Positions 1 through 8,488 of a stretch of DNA of 64,000 nucleotides are shown piece after piece. The position numbers and the translations under genes were made by a program. Positions within the stretch are counted from its first letter, which is position 1; every line of letters starts with the position of its first letter. Below the pieces are notes generated by a model. The model saw only the letters and a program-made list of their open reading frames with translations, searched no databases and was not told the origin of the DNA. The DNA is from Alkalihalobacillus bogoriensis ATCC BAA-922 (GTDB taxonomy: Bacteria > Bacillota > Bacilli > Bacillales > Bacillaceae_F): positions 1 through 64,000 of the forward strand of contig NZ_JHYI01000015.1 of NCBI RefSeq assembly GCF_000621445.1. Direction: 5' to 3'.

Positions 1-421
1 AAGCCCATTTCCCAAATGTTGGGCCTAAATGAAGGCAAGAACCATCTATGATATGCAACTTTCCGAAGCCTTTAAACGAACTATTTGGTGTGGTAACTTC
101 TTTTACTTTTTATACAGCTATTTGAAATAATCTTTCTACCATCGTTGATGGTAATGTATTTACGCGTCTAGATACTTGAGAACCACTAATACTTGATAGT
201 CCAAATAATTCTTGCGAATCTTTTCTAGCCCTAATTTCCTCTTCTATTTGAGTATAAGATTCCCAATTTTGTAATTGAGAAGCGACACAAATTCTTAGTA
301 AATTAGCTGTCGTTAATTTTTTAACTCCCCAATCTTGAAAGCTAGAACGGAATGAATCGAATGGTAATAGAGATAAACATTTACTTAGTGTAGATTGATT
401 TGATACAATTTTGTTATCCAT
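1..421 (-). pseudogene. IS4-family transposase, 5' part, interrupted by a stop
   Basis: The first 103 residues resemble the N-terminal DUF4372-type domain of IS4-family transposases. The frame hits TAA at 110-112, but translation past that stop stays in register and reads KLHIIDGS, which looks like the first catalytic Asp region of the DDE domain. The gene is therefore broken by a point nonsense mutation, not a frameshift, and then runs off the window edge. The start at 421 sits just inside an inverted repeat. Family assignment comes from motif recognition only. Confidence 0.75.
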
Positions 422-422
422 A

Positions 423-484
423 AAATTCTCCTTATTGTAAAAGTCACGGATAACTTTGGCTTTGCTTTTACAATAGGAGAATTT
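423..484. repeat. Inverted repeat beside the transposase start
   Basis: Arms of about 20 bp at 423-443 and 465-484 are complementary apart from one extra T in the left arm, with a 21-nt loop. The hairpin lies directly upstream of the transposase start. It may be an element end or a 5' UTR structure that limits transposase translation. Which of these is true cannot be read from one copy. Confidence 0.6.
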
Positions 485-554
485 TTTTTATTGGTCTAGT
501 GTTTTCTTCAAATTTTCACTTTGTTAGTTGAAATGTAAAGCATAGAAATATAGT

Positions 555-626
555 GATTCCACTGAGTGAAATGGAGCGAAGCCACCTCCCCGCGGAAAGC
601 GAGTGGCTGTATCGCAATGGAACGGA
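555..626. repeat. Short GC-rich hairpin sequence resembling a dispersed Bacillaceae repeat
   Basis: This stretch is GC-richer than its surroundings and contains a stem AGCCAC (580-585) with GTGGCT (603-608). Its wording (ACTGAGTGAAATGGAGCGAA and GGAAAGCGAG) resembles a small repeat I recall from many Bacillaceae chromosomes. Only one copy is in this window, so the repeat status rests on memory. The rest of 485-813 shows nothing I can assign. Confidence 0.4.
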
Positions 627-813
627 TATGTTATTTGTGCTAACTAGAAGCTAGGTAAGAATTAAACCTGTGGATATATTTGCAACGCCAGTGACCGTAC
701 CTCGCTTGCAACGAAAAATAAATTGATTTTAAAATAGGAGTACGTTGGATTACATGAATAAAACAACAACATAACGTAGAAATTATCATTATCTGTGAAA
801 GGAGGCCGTTAAC

Positions 814-1683
814 GTGAATAAAGAACAATCATACCCAGCAGGTCAACCACCACAACACCAAAATGTTCAACCTGGGATTGAATCGGATATGAACCCTATA
901 CCAGTGACAAACGACCGCGACTATAAAGGAAGTAACAAATTAAAGGGAAAAGTCGCATTAATTACTGGAGGAGACAGTGGGATAGGAAAAGCTGTGGCAA
1001 TAGCATTTGCAAAAGAAGGAGCAAATGTAGTCGTCAACTATTTATCAGAAGACAATGATGCAAATGAAACAAAGCAGCAGGTAGAGCAAGAAGGGGTGCA
1101 ATGTTTGCTTCTTAAAGGCGATATAGGTGAAGAATCCTTTTGTAAAACTCTTGTAGAAACCGTAGTCAGACAATTTTCAACAATTGATATTCTTGTGAAT
1201 AATGCAGCTGAACAACATCCGCAAAAGTCCATCGAGGATATTAGTACAGAGCAAATGGAACGCACGTTTCGGACAAATATCTTTTCAGTGTTTCATTTAA
1301 TAAAAGCGGTACTCCCTCATTTTGAAAAAGGGAACACGATTATTAATACATCTTCTGTCACTGCCTATAAAGGTCATAAAGAACTCCTTGACTATTCGGC
1401 AACAAAAGGGGCGATGACAACATTAACTCGTTCATTAAGCTTATCTTTAGCTGACAAAGGAATTAGAGTAAATGGAGTTGCACCTGGCCCAATATGGACG
1501 CCTCTTATCCCTTCAACCTTCGATGCCCAGCAAGTAAAAGAGTTTGGGACAACAACACCGATGAAACGAGCAGGGCAGCCAGAAGAACTCGCAGCGGCGT
1601 ATGTTTATTTAGCATGTGACGATTCATCCTATATGACAGGACAAATGCTTCACATAAATGGTGGAGAAATTATCAATGGTTAA
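814..1683 (+). CDS. SDR-family NAD(P)-dependent oxidoreductase, general-stress type
   Basis: This 289-residue protein belongs to the classical short-chain dehydrogenases. It shows the cofactor motif TGGDSGIG (51-58), NNAAE (129-133), the active-site serine region TSS (179-181) and YSATK with Tyr194 and Lys198. The first 40 residues are a proline- and glutamine-rich extension. Such an extension is typical of the B. subtilis YdaD/YhdF/YhxC group of stress-induced dehydrogenases. The GTG start at 814 follows a strong AAAGGAGG at 798-805. The substrate cannot be deduced. It stands alone upstream of the HAD gene. Confidence 0.9.
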   Translation: MNKEQSYPAGQPPQHQNVQPGIESDMNPIPVTNDRDYKGSNKLKGKVALITGGDSGIGKAVAIAFAKEGANVVVNYLSEDNDANETKQQVEQEGVQCLLLKGDIGEESFCKTLVETVVRQFSTIDILVNNAAEQHPQKSIEDISTEQMERTFRTNIFSVFHLIKAVLPHFEKGNTIINTSSVTAYKGHKELLDYSATKGAMTTLTRSLSLSLADKGIRVNGVAPGPIWTPLIPSTFDAQQVKEFGTTTPMKRAGQPEELAAAYVYLACDDSSYMTGQMLHINGGEIING

Positions 1684-1731
1684 GTAAACGAATAGGAAAT
1701 GGGATTTTGCAAAAGGGGTTGGAACGGATAG

Positions 1732-2391
1732 ATGAAAAAGACGTTAGCAGCCGTCATATTTGATTTAGATGGTGTACTTGCCAATACAGTGGAATACCAC
1801 TATCTTGCAACAAAAAAAGTGGCAGATGAAATAGGGGTACCATTTACAAGAGAACAAAATTTACAAATGCAAGGAAGAGGAAGAAATCTATTAATTGAGG
1901 AGTTAGTTAAAGGAAGCCAAAAGGAATATAAAGATGAAGAGAAACAAGTGTTAGGAGAAAAGAAAAATGAGTATTATCAAGAGTTGATTGAAACGATTAC
2001 TGCAGAAGATGTTCTCCCTGGTATGGATGTGCTAATTGATGAGCTACGTCACAATGACATAAAAGTAGCTGTAGCGTCTTCCAGTTCAAATGCAAAAACG
2101 GTATTAGGAAACTTGCAGCTACTAGGTGTTTGTGATTACGTGGTCGACATTACAACGGTCAAAGAATTAAAACCAGACCCTGAAATATTTTTAAAAGCTG
2201 CGGATGAATTAGGTATTCCTTATGCACACTGTATCGGAATTGAAGATAGTGAAGCGGGGATATTGGCAATTAATGAAGCACCAATGTTTTCAATTGGGAT
2301 TGGAAATCATCCAAATGCAAATTGGCAAGTAGACCGGACTGATGAAATTACTTATGAAAAAATGGTGGAGAAATTTCAAAGAGAATGTTGA
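1732..2391 (+). CDS. HAD-superfamily hydrolase, beta-phosphoglucomutase-like
   Basis: A 219-residue haloacid dehalogenase enzyme. The DxD nucleophile and acid/base pair are Asp11 and Asp13 in DLDGV. Motif II is the serine run at 116-119, motif III is Lys147 in KPDP, and motif IV is Glu171-Asp172. The EYHYLA segment in the cap resembles beta-phosphoglucomutases, which interconvert beta-glucose 1-phosphate and 6-phosphate. No maltose-use genes lie nearby, so another phosphomutase or phosphatase role is possible. The ATG follows AAAGGGGTTGG closely. Confidence 0.85.
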   Translation: MKKTLAAVIFDLDGVLANTVEYHYLATKKVADEIGVPFTREQNLQMQGRGRNLLIEELVKGSQKEYKDEEKQVLGEKKNEYYQELIETITAEDVLPGMDVLIDELRHNDIKVAVASSSSNAKTVLGNLQLLGVCDYVVDITTVKELKPDPEIFLKAADELGIPYAHCIGIEDSEAGILAINEAPMFSIGIGNHPNANWQVDRTDEITYEKMVEKFQREC

Positions 2392-2415
2392 ACAAAGAAA
2401 GGAAGGTGCACAAAG

Positions 2416-2730
2416 ATGGAATCGGTCACAAGAGAAACAATTTTACAAGAAATGAATGACTCATTAGAACGCATCATGAATAAATACGATGTTGATGACA
2501 TTGGTATATTCGAAGAGCAAGGAGAAGCTGAGGAATATTATATTGGGTATACAATTAGAAAAGCAGATGCTGTCTTTATGGTGCATCGTCCATTTTATAA
2601 AGATGAGCAAGGGTTATTAGCTCCGCATGAAAAAAAGTGGACAGTGGAGTTTGAAGACGGGGAAGATTTCCATGGCTTTTCTTCCCTTGACGAAGCGATG
2701 GATAATGTGAGTAATGGAATCAAACATTAG
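2416..2730 (+). CDS. Small acidic protein of unknown function
   Basis: A 104-residue, strongly acidic soluble protein without signal peptide or membrane segment. A mixed alpha/beta fold seems likely from the alternating pattern around YYIGYTIRKADAVF. It resembles small conserved Bacillaceae proteins (possibly DUF5634), but I do not recognise a function. It lies 24 bp after the HAD gene with a good AAAGGAAGG site and ends at an intrinsic terminator, so the two probably form one transcript. Confidence 0.7.
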   Translation: MESVTRETILQEMNDSLERIMNKYDVDDIGIFEEQGEAEEYYIGYTIRKADAVFMVHRPFYKDEQGLLAPHEKKWTVEFEDGEDFHGFSSLDEAMDNVSNGIKH

Positions 2731-2731
2731 T

Positions 2732-2759
2732 CTCTCCCCTTGAGGGTAGAGGCTTTTTT
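2732..2759 (+). terminator. Rho-independent terminator
   Basis: Stem CTCTCCCC/GGGTAGAG with a TTGA loop and one mismatch, followed by GCTTTTTT. It closes the HAD plus small acidic protein transcript two bases after the stop codon. Confidence 0.85.
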
Positions 2760-2836
2760 CACGGAGAAAAGAAAAGGAATTATGCAGGAAAATAGAGAAA
2801 TAGTTAAGGATTACATACGTGGAGGTAAGACAAAAG

Positions 2837-3376
2837 TTGAAAAGAATAGCTGTATTTTGTGGTTCCAGAGATGGAAATGACCCGGCTTATAAAGAAGATG
2901 CTTACAAAATTGGACAACAGCTCCTCCACCATCAACTTGGATTAGTGTACGGGGGCTCGAGTGCAGGTCTTATGGGTGTCGTTTCGGATGCGGTCATGGC
3001 TGGAAATGGAGAAGTGATAGGTATTATTCCGCAATTATTAGTGAAGCAAGAAAGAGCCCAACAGCATTTAACCGAATTGCGAGTTGTTGAAACAATGCAT
3101 GAAAGAAAAGCGCAAATGTATGAGCTTTCCACTGGGTTTATTGCATTGCCTGGTGGGATTGGAACGTTAGAAGAGTTAGCAGAAGTATTAACGTGGAGTG
3201 CCATTGGGCAACATGCGAAAAAATTAGGGTTAATGAATACGAATGGGTATTATGATCCGTTGTTACGTCTATTTAACCACATGGTAGAAGCGGAGTTTCT
3301 GTTGCCAGAAATCCGTGAAAATATTGTTGTATCAAATAACCCGAAAGAGTTAGTTGAAATGATGATGAGAGAGTAA
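2837..3376 (+). CDS. LOG-family protein (cytokinin riboside 5'-monophosphate phosphoribohydrolase-like)
   Basis: A 179-residue Rossmann-fold protein of the LOG family, once annotated as lysine decarboxylase. It begins with the typical KRIAVFCGSRDG and carries the PGGxGTxxE signature as PGGIGTLEE, which forms the nucleotide phosphate site. Family members hydrolyse nucleoside 5'-monophosphates to base and ribose 5-phosphate. An earlier in-frame GTG at 2819 overlaps the ribosome-binding site. The TTG at 2837, 11 nt after GGAGG at 2821-2825, gives the standard family N-terminus. Related to B. subtilis YvdD. Confidence 0.9.
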   Translation: MKRIAVFCGSRDGNDPAYKEDAYKIGQQLLHHQLGLVYGGSSAGLMGVVSDAVMAGNGEVIGIIPQLLVKQERAQQHLTELRVVETMHERKAQMYELSTGFIALPGGIGTLEELAEVLTWSAIGQHAKKLGLMNTNGYYDPLLRLFNHMVEAEFLLPEIRENIVVSNNPKELVEMMMRE

Positions 3377-3404
3377 GTCTTAATTGATAGAAATACATCG
3401 TATG

Positions 3405-3438
3405 AAATGCTTGGATGATAGATACCCAAGCATTTTTA
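3405..3438 (+). terminator. Rho-independent terminator after the LOG gene
   Basis: Ten-bp stem AAATGCTTGG (3405-3414) with CCAAGCATTT (3425-3434), followed by a short T run. Confidence 0.8.
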
Positions 3439-3477
3439 TGTCTTGTAAAAAGTTAAATAAGTAAAGGAGTGGAAAAA

Positions 3478-4902
3478 ATGAAAGTAGATATTATAATTAA
3501 GAACGCTTTTGTCATGACTATGGAAGGAACCGGAGTTGGCTTTATTGATAATGGTGCAGTGGCAATAAAGGGCAACCGCATTATTGCTGTTGATAATTCA
3601 GACGTTATTATACGAAATTACTCTTCTGAAGAAATCATTGATGGAAATAATAAACTAGTCATGCCAGGACTGATTGATGCTCATATTCATACAGGACTTG
3701 GCATTTTACGAGGTGTATCTCAAGATATTCATAATTGGATGCAAGAAGGGCTCTGGCCATTTATGAAACACGTCACGCCTGAAGATAATGTCAAAGGTTC
3801 GATGTTAAATATAATAGAGGGTATAAAGGCTGGAACGACGACGTTTTGTGATTATGATGGGAATATGACTGAGATTGTCAATAATTATGTGAAGGTCGGA
3901 GCCCGTGCCCGAGTGGCAGAACTTGTGAATGAAATTCCTGATGACATTGGTGATGTTCCTGTAGGAGAGCTGTATCCATTTTATTCTGAAATCGGGAATC
4001 GTAAGCTGCAAAATAATATAAAGTTATTTGAGAGCTGGCACGAAACCGAAAACGGTCGGATTACATGTATGTTTGGTCCACATGGTCCTGATATGATGAG
4101 TCTTGAATTAATGAAAGAAATGAAAGCATTAGCGGAAAAGTATGATACAAAGCTTCATATGCATGTCGCACAAGGTGACCGCGAGATTGACCAAATGCTT
4201 AAGCGATATGGAAAAAGGAGCATTCCGTTTTTAGAGGACATTGGCTATTTAAATGAACGATTATTAGCCGTGCACTTAACGGAAGCTACAAAGGAGGAAA
4301 CAGAGCAAGTTGCCAAAAGCGGTGCGGCAATGATAAATTGCTCCGGTAGCATCGGAATTATTGACGGAATTGTTCCTCCAATCTTGGAATTTTTAGAAGC
4401 CAGTGGCACGGCAGCACTCGGCTCTGATCAAGCACCAGGGAATAATTGCAATAATATGTTTAATGAGATGAAGTTTGTCTCGATTTTAAATAAAGTGAAA
4501 AGAAAAGATCCATCCATTTTCCCCGCTCACTTAGCTGTCCGACTGGCAACAATTGAAGCAGCTAAAGCGATAGGATTAGATCATGAAATTGGGTCACTTC
4601 GTGAAGGGAAGAAAGCAGACTTACTAATCATTGACCTTCAAGAGCCTTCCATGTCTCCAGTTATCACATTGCCAATCCGAAATATCGTTCCAAACCTTGT
4701 TTATTCTGCAAAAGGGAATGAAGTCGAATCTGTTATGGTCGACGGTAAATTTATATACTATAAAAAGAAGTTGTTAACCGTGGATGAAAAAGAAGTTGTA
4801 ACAACAGCTCAAGAGGCAGCGAATCGAATTAGTAGTAAAGCGCAAGGTGAGATTTTTCCAAATAGTACATTGTTAGAGCGAATGAAAAAGGATGAATTAT
4901 AA
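3478..4902 (+). CDS. Amidohydrolase-family metal-dependent deaminase (TRZ/ATZ or SAH deaminase type)
   Basis: A 474-residue amidohydrolase. Metal ligands are visible as HIH in DAHIHTG, His in HMHVAQ, His in AVHLTEA and Asp in LGSDQAP. The N- and C-terminal beta segments fit the composite sandwich domain of chlorohydrolase or S-adenosylhomocysteine-deaminase relatives. The substrate is probably an aromatic amine or nucleoside but cannot be fixed here. The ATG at 3478 follows AAAGGAG at 3463-3469 with 8-nt spacing; an in-frame GTG at 3469 lies within that site. No purine or transporter genes are adjacent. Confidence 0.85.
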   Translation: MKVDIIIKNAFVMTMEGTGVGFIDNGAVAIKGNRIIAVDNSDVIIRNYSSEEIIDGNNKLVMPGLIDAHIHTGLGILRGVSQDIHNWMQEGLWPFMKHVTPEDNVKGSMLNIIEGIKAGTTTFCDYDGNMTEIVNNYVKVGARARVAELVNEIPDDIGDVPVGELYPFYSEIGNRKLQNNIKLFESWHETENGRITCMFGPHGPDMMSLELMKEMKALAEKYDTKLHMHVAQGDREIDQMLKRYGKRSIPFLEDIGYLNERLLAVHLTEATKEETEQVAKSGAAMINCSGSIGIIDGIVPPILEFLEASGTAALGSDQAPGNNCNNMFNEMKFVSILNKVKRKDPSIFPAHLAVRLATIEAAKAIGLDHEIGSLREGKKADLLIIDLQEPSMSPVITLPIRNIVPNLVYSAKGNEVESVMVDGKFIYYKKKLLTVDEKEVVTTAQEAANRISSKAQGEIFPNSTLLERMKKDEL

Positions 4903-4910
4903 TAGGTATC

Positions 4911-5094
4911 GTATCGGACATTGATTCGGTATTTCAAGAAAAACAAGCTTCTTTTATTATGTAACGGCTATCTGTTCCGTTATTCCAACAAAAAACAATA
5001 AAAGCAGGTCTTTTTTCTGCATTAATGGGACAAATGTCCATTAGCTATTTGTTAAACGTTCATTTTGTTAAAATAGCGGAATGTATGTCCGTTA
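4911..5094. repeat. Four-palindrome intergenic repeat, copy A
   Basis: Four 21-bp imperfect palindromes of the CGGACAT-N2/3-GTTCCG type start at 4911 and 4962 (forward) and at 5023 and 5074 (reverse complement). Spacings are 51, 61 and 51 bp. The copy lies between the convergent amidohydrolase and bshB2 genes. Same architecture as copies B, C and D; this copy has several mutated palindrome positions. Confidence 0.85.
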
Positions 5095-5129
5095 CAGTTT
5101 TCTCCTCTTACTTAAACAACAGCTACGCC

Positions 5130-5167
5130 AAAAACGGCTAACCCCCACCGATTCGGTGGGGGTTAGC
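5130..5167 (-). terminator. Strong terminator hairpin for bshB2
   Basis: A perfect 15-bp stem spans 5137-5167 around GCTAACCCCCACCGA. On the minus strand it is followed by GCCGTTTTT and starts two bases after the bshB2 stop. Confidence 0.9.
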
Positions 5168-5169
5168 AA

Positions 5170-5829
5170 CTAAACAGAATACACCCAAAATCGTTCGTAT
5201 CGTAACCAAGCGGCTGATGGTGAACGACCTTCCTTTAGCTTTTGTTCGGTAACGGCTACAACTTCTTGCATTTGTGTTGCATGGGCTTTTAAGGCCTCTA
5301 ATTTTATAGGAAGATATTCGTCAATATCATGGACAACATCTGGCTTTCCAATAATCTCTTCACAATTATTTGTGATGGCAACGGCATGAACAACAGGTCG
5401 CTTATCTTTAGGGATCTGTTGAACGGCTTTGATGACAACTTCACCACAAGCGTCATGATCAGGATGAATGCTCAATCCAGGGTAAAATGTAATAATTAAC
5501 GAAGGATTTACTTCAGCAATCATACCGGCTAATTGTTTTGATAATTTATCAAAATCTTCAAACTCTACCATTTTATCGTGAAGTCCAAGTAATTTTAGGT
5601 TGTCTACACCAAGAATACGGCAAGCTTCTTCAAGTTCTTTTTTTCGAATCGAAGGTAATGTTTCTCGTGTCGCAATCGGTGGGTTACCAAAATTTCTTCC
5701 CATTTCACCTAACGTTAGGCAAAAGTATGTGACGGGTGTCCCGTTTTTTTTATGGGTTAAAATCGTACCGGCTGCTGCGAATGATTCATCATCGGGATGG
5801 GGTAGGATGACAAGCACATGTCTTTCCAT
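5170..5829 (-). CDS. bshB2: Bacillithiol biosynthesis deacetylase BshB2
   Basis: A 219-residue zinc-dependent LmbE/PIG-L deacetylase. The motif HPDDES places His11, Asp13 and Asp14, and a second HPDHDAC block has His122 and His125 for metal binding and catalysis. BshB enzymes remove acetyl from GlcNAc-malate to give GlcN-malate, the second step of bacillithiol synthesis in the cytosol. The neighbouring yojF-like gene matches the yojF-bshB2 pair of B. subtilis, which favours BshB2 over BshB1. bshA and bshC are not in the window. Confidence 0.9.
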   Translation of the reverse strand: MERHVLVILPHPDDESFAAAGTILTHKKNGTPVTYFCLTLGEMGRNFGNPPIATRETLPSIRKKELEEACRILGVDNLKLLGLHDKMVEFEDFDKLSKQLAGMIAEVNPSLIITFYPGLSIHPDHDACGEVVIKAVQQIPKDKRPVVHAVAITNNCEEIIGKPDVVHDIDEYLPIKLEALKAHATQMQEVVAVTEQKLKEGRSPSAAWLRYERFWVYSV

Positions 5830-5848
5830 AATTAGCCTCCTTTCTCAT

Positions 5849-6196
5849 TTAGCCAAAGGGGATTTCACTTAACTGTAAGGCAACAGCAAGTTTCCCTTTT
5901 TCATCTAATCCGGCTAATAATAATTGGTTATCGTTAACGAATTCAGCATGAGTGAGTCCATCTGCATATACCCAGCCTAATTCAGTTTTTAGCCCGACTC
6001 GATAAGGGCCCTCTCCGGTAATTTTACCTACCTTATAGCAAATATTGGCATTTCTTACAAAAGCACCAGCAGAAGCTTTTGTCCCATTTCGATAAGCGGT
6101 GTAGGAGCCATTGCTTGTTTCTAAATGTAAGTAAAGTTCTTTATCTTGGTGGGAATGTAACCACGTTTGTACGGCTGAAAGGTTAATGAGGTTCAA
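5849..6196 (-). CDS. yojF: YojF family protein (DUF1806)
   Basis: A 115-residue soluble protein of the DUF1806 family, whose B. subtilis member YojF is encoded with bshB2. Function is unknown. Here it lies 19 bp upstream of bshB2 on the same strand, so co-transcription is likely and suggests a link to bacillithiol or to the deacetylase. The start is TTG at 6196, preceded by GAGGAGG with rather long spacing. No signal peptide or membrane segment. Confidence 0.85.
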   Translation of the reverse strand: MNLINLSAVQTWLHSHQDKELYLHLETSNGSYTAYRNGTKASAGAFVRNANICYKVGKITGEGPYRVGLKTELGWVYADGLTHAEFVNDNQLLLAGLDEKGKLAVALQLSEIPFG

Positions 6197-6219
6197 TAAA
6201 TGAAACCTCCTCTCTTAAT

Positions 6220-6702
6220 TTAAGATGATTGAAGCAAATGATACACTTCTTCCTTCATAAAGGCTAATGTTGCTGGATGTATTAAAGTATAAGAGCTTAA
6301 CATAAGATATTCTTTTTGCGTAATCATAGCATTGTTTTCAAGCTTATCAAACAAAGGAATTCTAAAATCAACAACGCGAATATAAGCAAGTAAGGTTTGC
6401 TCATGGTTTTGTTTGAAAAATACATGAACACCTTTTACTTTTGGAAACAGTATACCAAAGTAGTGCACTTTTATCACGAGATCTTCCTTATGGAAGGATG
6501 TCATTTTTCCATTATCGTTATACAGCTTTGTTAAAAAAACCATTTCATCAAACGATAAATATAAATCGTCTTTTGTAAACTGGTGCCGAGAAGCTATTTT
6601 ATTCATAAAAGCTTTCAATGAAAGTCGATAAAAGAATTTACTCGTTACCGCTAATAAAACCAAGATGAAAAGAATAAGAAATAAGGGGTAATGAATACTC
6701 AT
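6220..6702 (-). CDS. Membrane-anchored protein of unknown function, coupled to the GGDEF gene
   Basis: A 160-residue protein with one N-terminal membrane segment (about residues 4-24), then a basic cytoplasmic domain rich in aromatic residues. I do not recognise the family. The ATG at 6702 overlaps the TGA of the upstream GGDEF gene as ATGA, and GGAGG at 6711-6715 stands 8 bases before it. Translation is probably coupled. This suggests a role with the diguanylate-cyclase-like protein, but that is inference from position only. Confidence 0.75.
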   Translation of the reverse strand: MSIHYPLFLILFILVLLAVTSKFFYRLSLKAFMNKIASRHQFTKDDLYLSFDEMVFLTKLYNDNGKMTSFHKEDLVIKVHYFGILFPKVKGVHVFFKQNHEQTLLAYIRVVDFRIPLFDKLENNAMITQKEYLMLSSYTLIHPATLAFMKEEVYHLLQSS

Positions 6703-8216
6703 ACCGAATCCCTCCAAGCTGCCACTTTGTTTTTACCTGCTCGTTTTGCTTCGTATAACGCCTCGTCCGCTTTTTGGATTAAATCGCTCTCTGAGATAGC
6801 AGTGTTATCCTCTGTTGAAGAAACTCCAATACTAATCGTCAGTTTCTTAAGAGGTTGACTTTCTGCAAATGGAAATGGGTAAGCTTCTACTGCTTTTCTT
6901 ACCGTTTCAGCAACATCCATGGCTACCTCTAATGAAGCGGAAGGATATAATATAACAAACTCTTCGCCTCCAAACCGATAAGGTGTAGCGTCATTAGGAA
7001 TAGAGTTGGCTAGAACTGTTGCTAATTGAATTAATAATTCATTTCCAATTAAATGGCCATTCGTATCGTTATAATGCTTAAAAAAGTCTATATCCAAAAT
7101 GGCTAGTGATACGATAGTGTTTTCCTTTCTAGAAAAAAGCTCTTTAATATTATGTTGGAATGCCCGTTGATTAAATAAATTTGTTAACCCATCTTTTAAT
7201 GCCATCTCCTCGGTTTTATGATAAAGGTTAGCTTGATCAATGGCGATGGCAGCTTGGTTTGCTAATGGAATGACAGCTTCAACCTCTTCTAAAAAAATCG
7301 GATTTTTGTTTACAATATTATCAATAATTAAGACTCCAATTCGTTTCCCTTGATTCGCTAATGGAATTACCGCAAACTCCTCCATAGAAAAAAGACTCTT
7401 CAATGTATGCTGGATGCTATCCTTTGTATCGATCTCTTTAATATGAAGTGGTTTATTCAGCGTAAGTGCTTGCCAAAAGATGTTTGATGAGTTGGCTTGT
7501 AAAGGAATCGTTAAGGAACGAACAATTTGGTTTAAGTCACCATCTTGATTATGTTCATCACGAGACATTTCAACAAGATCTCGGAGTTTATATTTATTTT
7601 CTAAAATCATTTCCCATGTTTCATATCCTTTTTCTACATTCATCGGACCAACAGCCATTTTCCCTGTTACACTTTGATTATCTTCTGAGAACATAAAAAT
7701 CATCGCACGATTATATCTAAATCCCCTTCCAGCAGTAACAGCGGTAAGGATTGTGTGAAGCAATTTGTCTAAATCAAAGGTTTGTTGCATTGCTGTATTG
7801 ATTTCTTGAAAGATTTGAAGCTGCTTTTCTTTTTTCATGAATTTCGTTTGCCAATGTAATTCTAGTTTTTTACTTTTTATAATTTGGTTAGCGCAAAAGA
7901 AAATAAACCAGGAGAACACTATGTAATATAAAAGAGTGATGAAAGCTGGTTCTGATAGTTTGTATAGAAAACCATAGGCGATAAAAGGAGAAACGATCGT
8001 TCCGAACAATGGAAAGCTATAAGTTGCAACAATAATAAAAAATAAAAGTAGTAAAGGTAAATAAGTAACACTTGTAAAAAAACCTACAAAAAGGGTAATC
8101 CCTAGCATAAATAAGCATATAAGTAAGCGGTTTAATTTGTCTTGAAGAAAGAACCGACAAGCGTTAATGACGAATGCTACAATAACAACACAAAGTGTTA
8201 AAATAATGAAATTCAT
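6699..8216 (-). CDS. Membrane GAF-GGDEF protein, probable diguanylate cyclase
   Basis: A 505-residue protein with about five hydrophobic segments in the first 130 residues, a GAF-like sensory domain (about 150-330) and a C-terminal GGDEF domain. The active-site loop is intact as GGEEF at 416-420, so c-di-GMP synthesis is plausible. No RxxD inhibitory site precedes the loop and there is no EAL domain. The frame could begin upstream, but an extended -10 lies at 8247-8255 and AGGTGA precedes the ATG at 8216. It is divergent from the DUF2294-like genes. Confidence 0.9.
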   Translation of the reverse strand: MNFIILTLCVVIVAFVINACRFFLQDKLNRLLICLFMLGITLFVGFFTSVTYLPLLLLFFIIVATYSFPLFGTIVSPFIAYGFLYKLSEPAFITLLYYIVFSWFIFFCANQIIKSKKLELHWQTKFMKKEKQLQIFQEINTAMQQTFDLDKLLHTILTAVTAGRGFRYNRAMIFMFSEDNQSVTGKMAVGPMNVEKGYETWEMILENKYKLRDLVEMSRDEHNQDGDLNQIVRSLTIPLQANSSNIFWQALTLNKPLHIKEIDTKDSIQHTLKSLFSMEEFAVIPLANQGKRIGVLIIDNIVNKNPIFLEEVEAVIPLANQAAIAIDQANLYHKTEEMALKDGLTNLFNQRAFQHNIKELFSRKENTIVSLAILDIDFFKHYNDTNGHLIGNELLIQLATVLANSIPNDATPYRFGGEEFVILYPSASLEVAMDVAETVRKAVEAYPFPFAESQPLKKLTISIGVSSTEDNTAISESDLIQKADEALYEAKRAGKNKVAAWRDSV

Positions 8217-8246
8217 AATATCACCTAGTAATATAGTATTGAATAT

Positions 8247-8255
8247 ATTATACCA
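8247..8255 (-). promoter_or_regulatory. Extended -10 promoter of the GGDEF gene
   Basis: The minus strand reads TGGTATAAT, a full -10 with the TGn extension and no clear -35. It leaves a short leader before the ATG at 8216 and rules against the longer upstream start. Confidence 0.65.
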
Positions 8256-8294
8256 CTTTTGTAGTATGGGCGCAGAAAAGAAATTTAAAAGTTT

Positions 8295-8323
8295 TGTTGT
8301 AAAATAATTAAATGTTATGTTAA
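8295..8323 (+). promoter_or_regulatory. Probable sigma-A promoter for the DUF2294 leader
   Basis: TTGTAA at about 8295-8300 and TAAAAT near 8318-8323 stand at near-standard spacing, divergent from the GGDEF promoter. Transcription would start near 8330 and run through the terminator-like hairpin at 8430-8468. Confidence 0.45.
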
Positions 8324-8329
8324 AATAGT

Positions 8330-8473
8330 GAAGGCTGTTGGACAAGAGTCAACAACTACCCTGTTGATTAACAATTCAAAAAGTTTATATAAGTATATGA
8401 CGTGGTAAATGAAAGTCAAATGTCTTTTCATGACCTAGCTTCTAAAAAAAAGGGGCTAGGTCTTTTTCTATTT
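8330..8473 (+). ncRNA. Possible structured leader RNA with intrinsic terminator before DUF2294 gene 1
   Basis: A leader of about 140 nt precedes the ATG at 8489. It holds a CAACA/TGTTG hairpin near 8360-8375 and ends with a stem GACCTAGC/GCTAGGTC followed by TTTTTCT. Since no plus-strand gene lies upstream, the terminator appears to control the downstream genes. No known riboswitch consensus could be matched, so both the RNA and its regulatory role are inferred. Confidence 0.45.
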
Positions 8474-8488
8474 GTTAAGGGGGACAAT

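Noticed and set aside
4911-5094. CRISPR array, because of regularly spaced repeats
   Set aside because: Only four units per locus, with orientation inverted midway, imperfect palindromes and no cas genes.
5137-5167. CRISPR-like or recombination palindrome
   Set aside because: A single perfect stem next to a stop codon with a T run on the minus strand is best read as a terminator.
8217-8345. N-terminal extension of the GGDEF protein to 8345
   Set aside because: A TGGTATAAT promoter lies inside it and the ATG at 8216 has its own ribosome-binding site.
8402-8488. N-terminal extension of the first DUF2294 protein from GTG 8402
   Set aside because: The segment contains a stem-loop terminator, and AAGGGGG stands just before the ATG at 8489.
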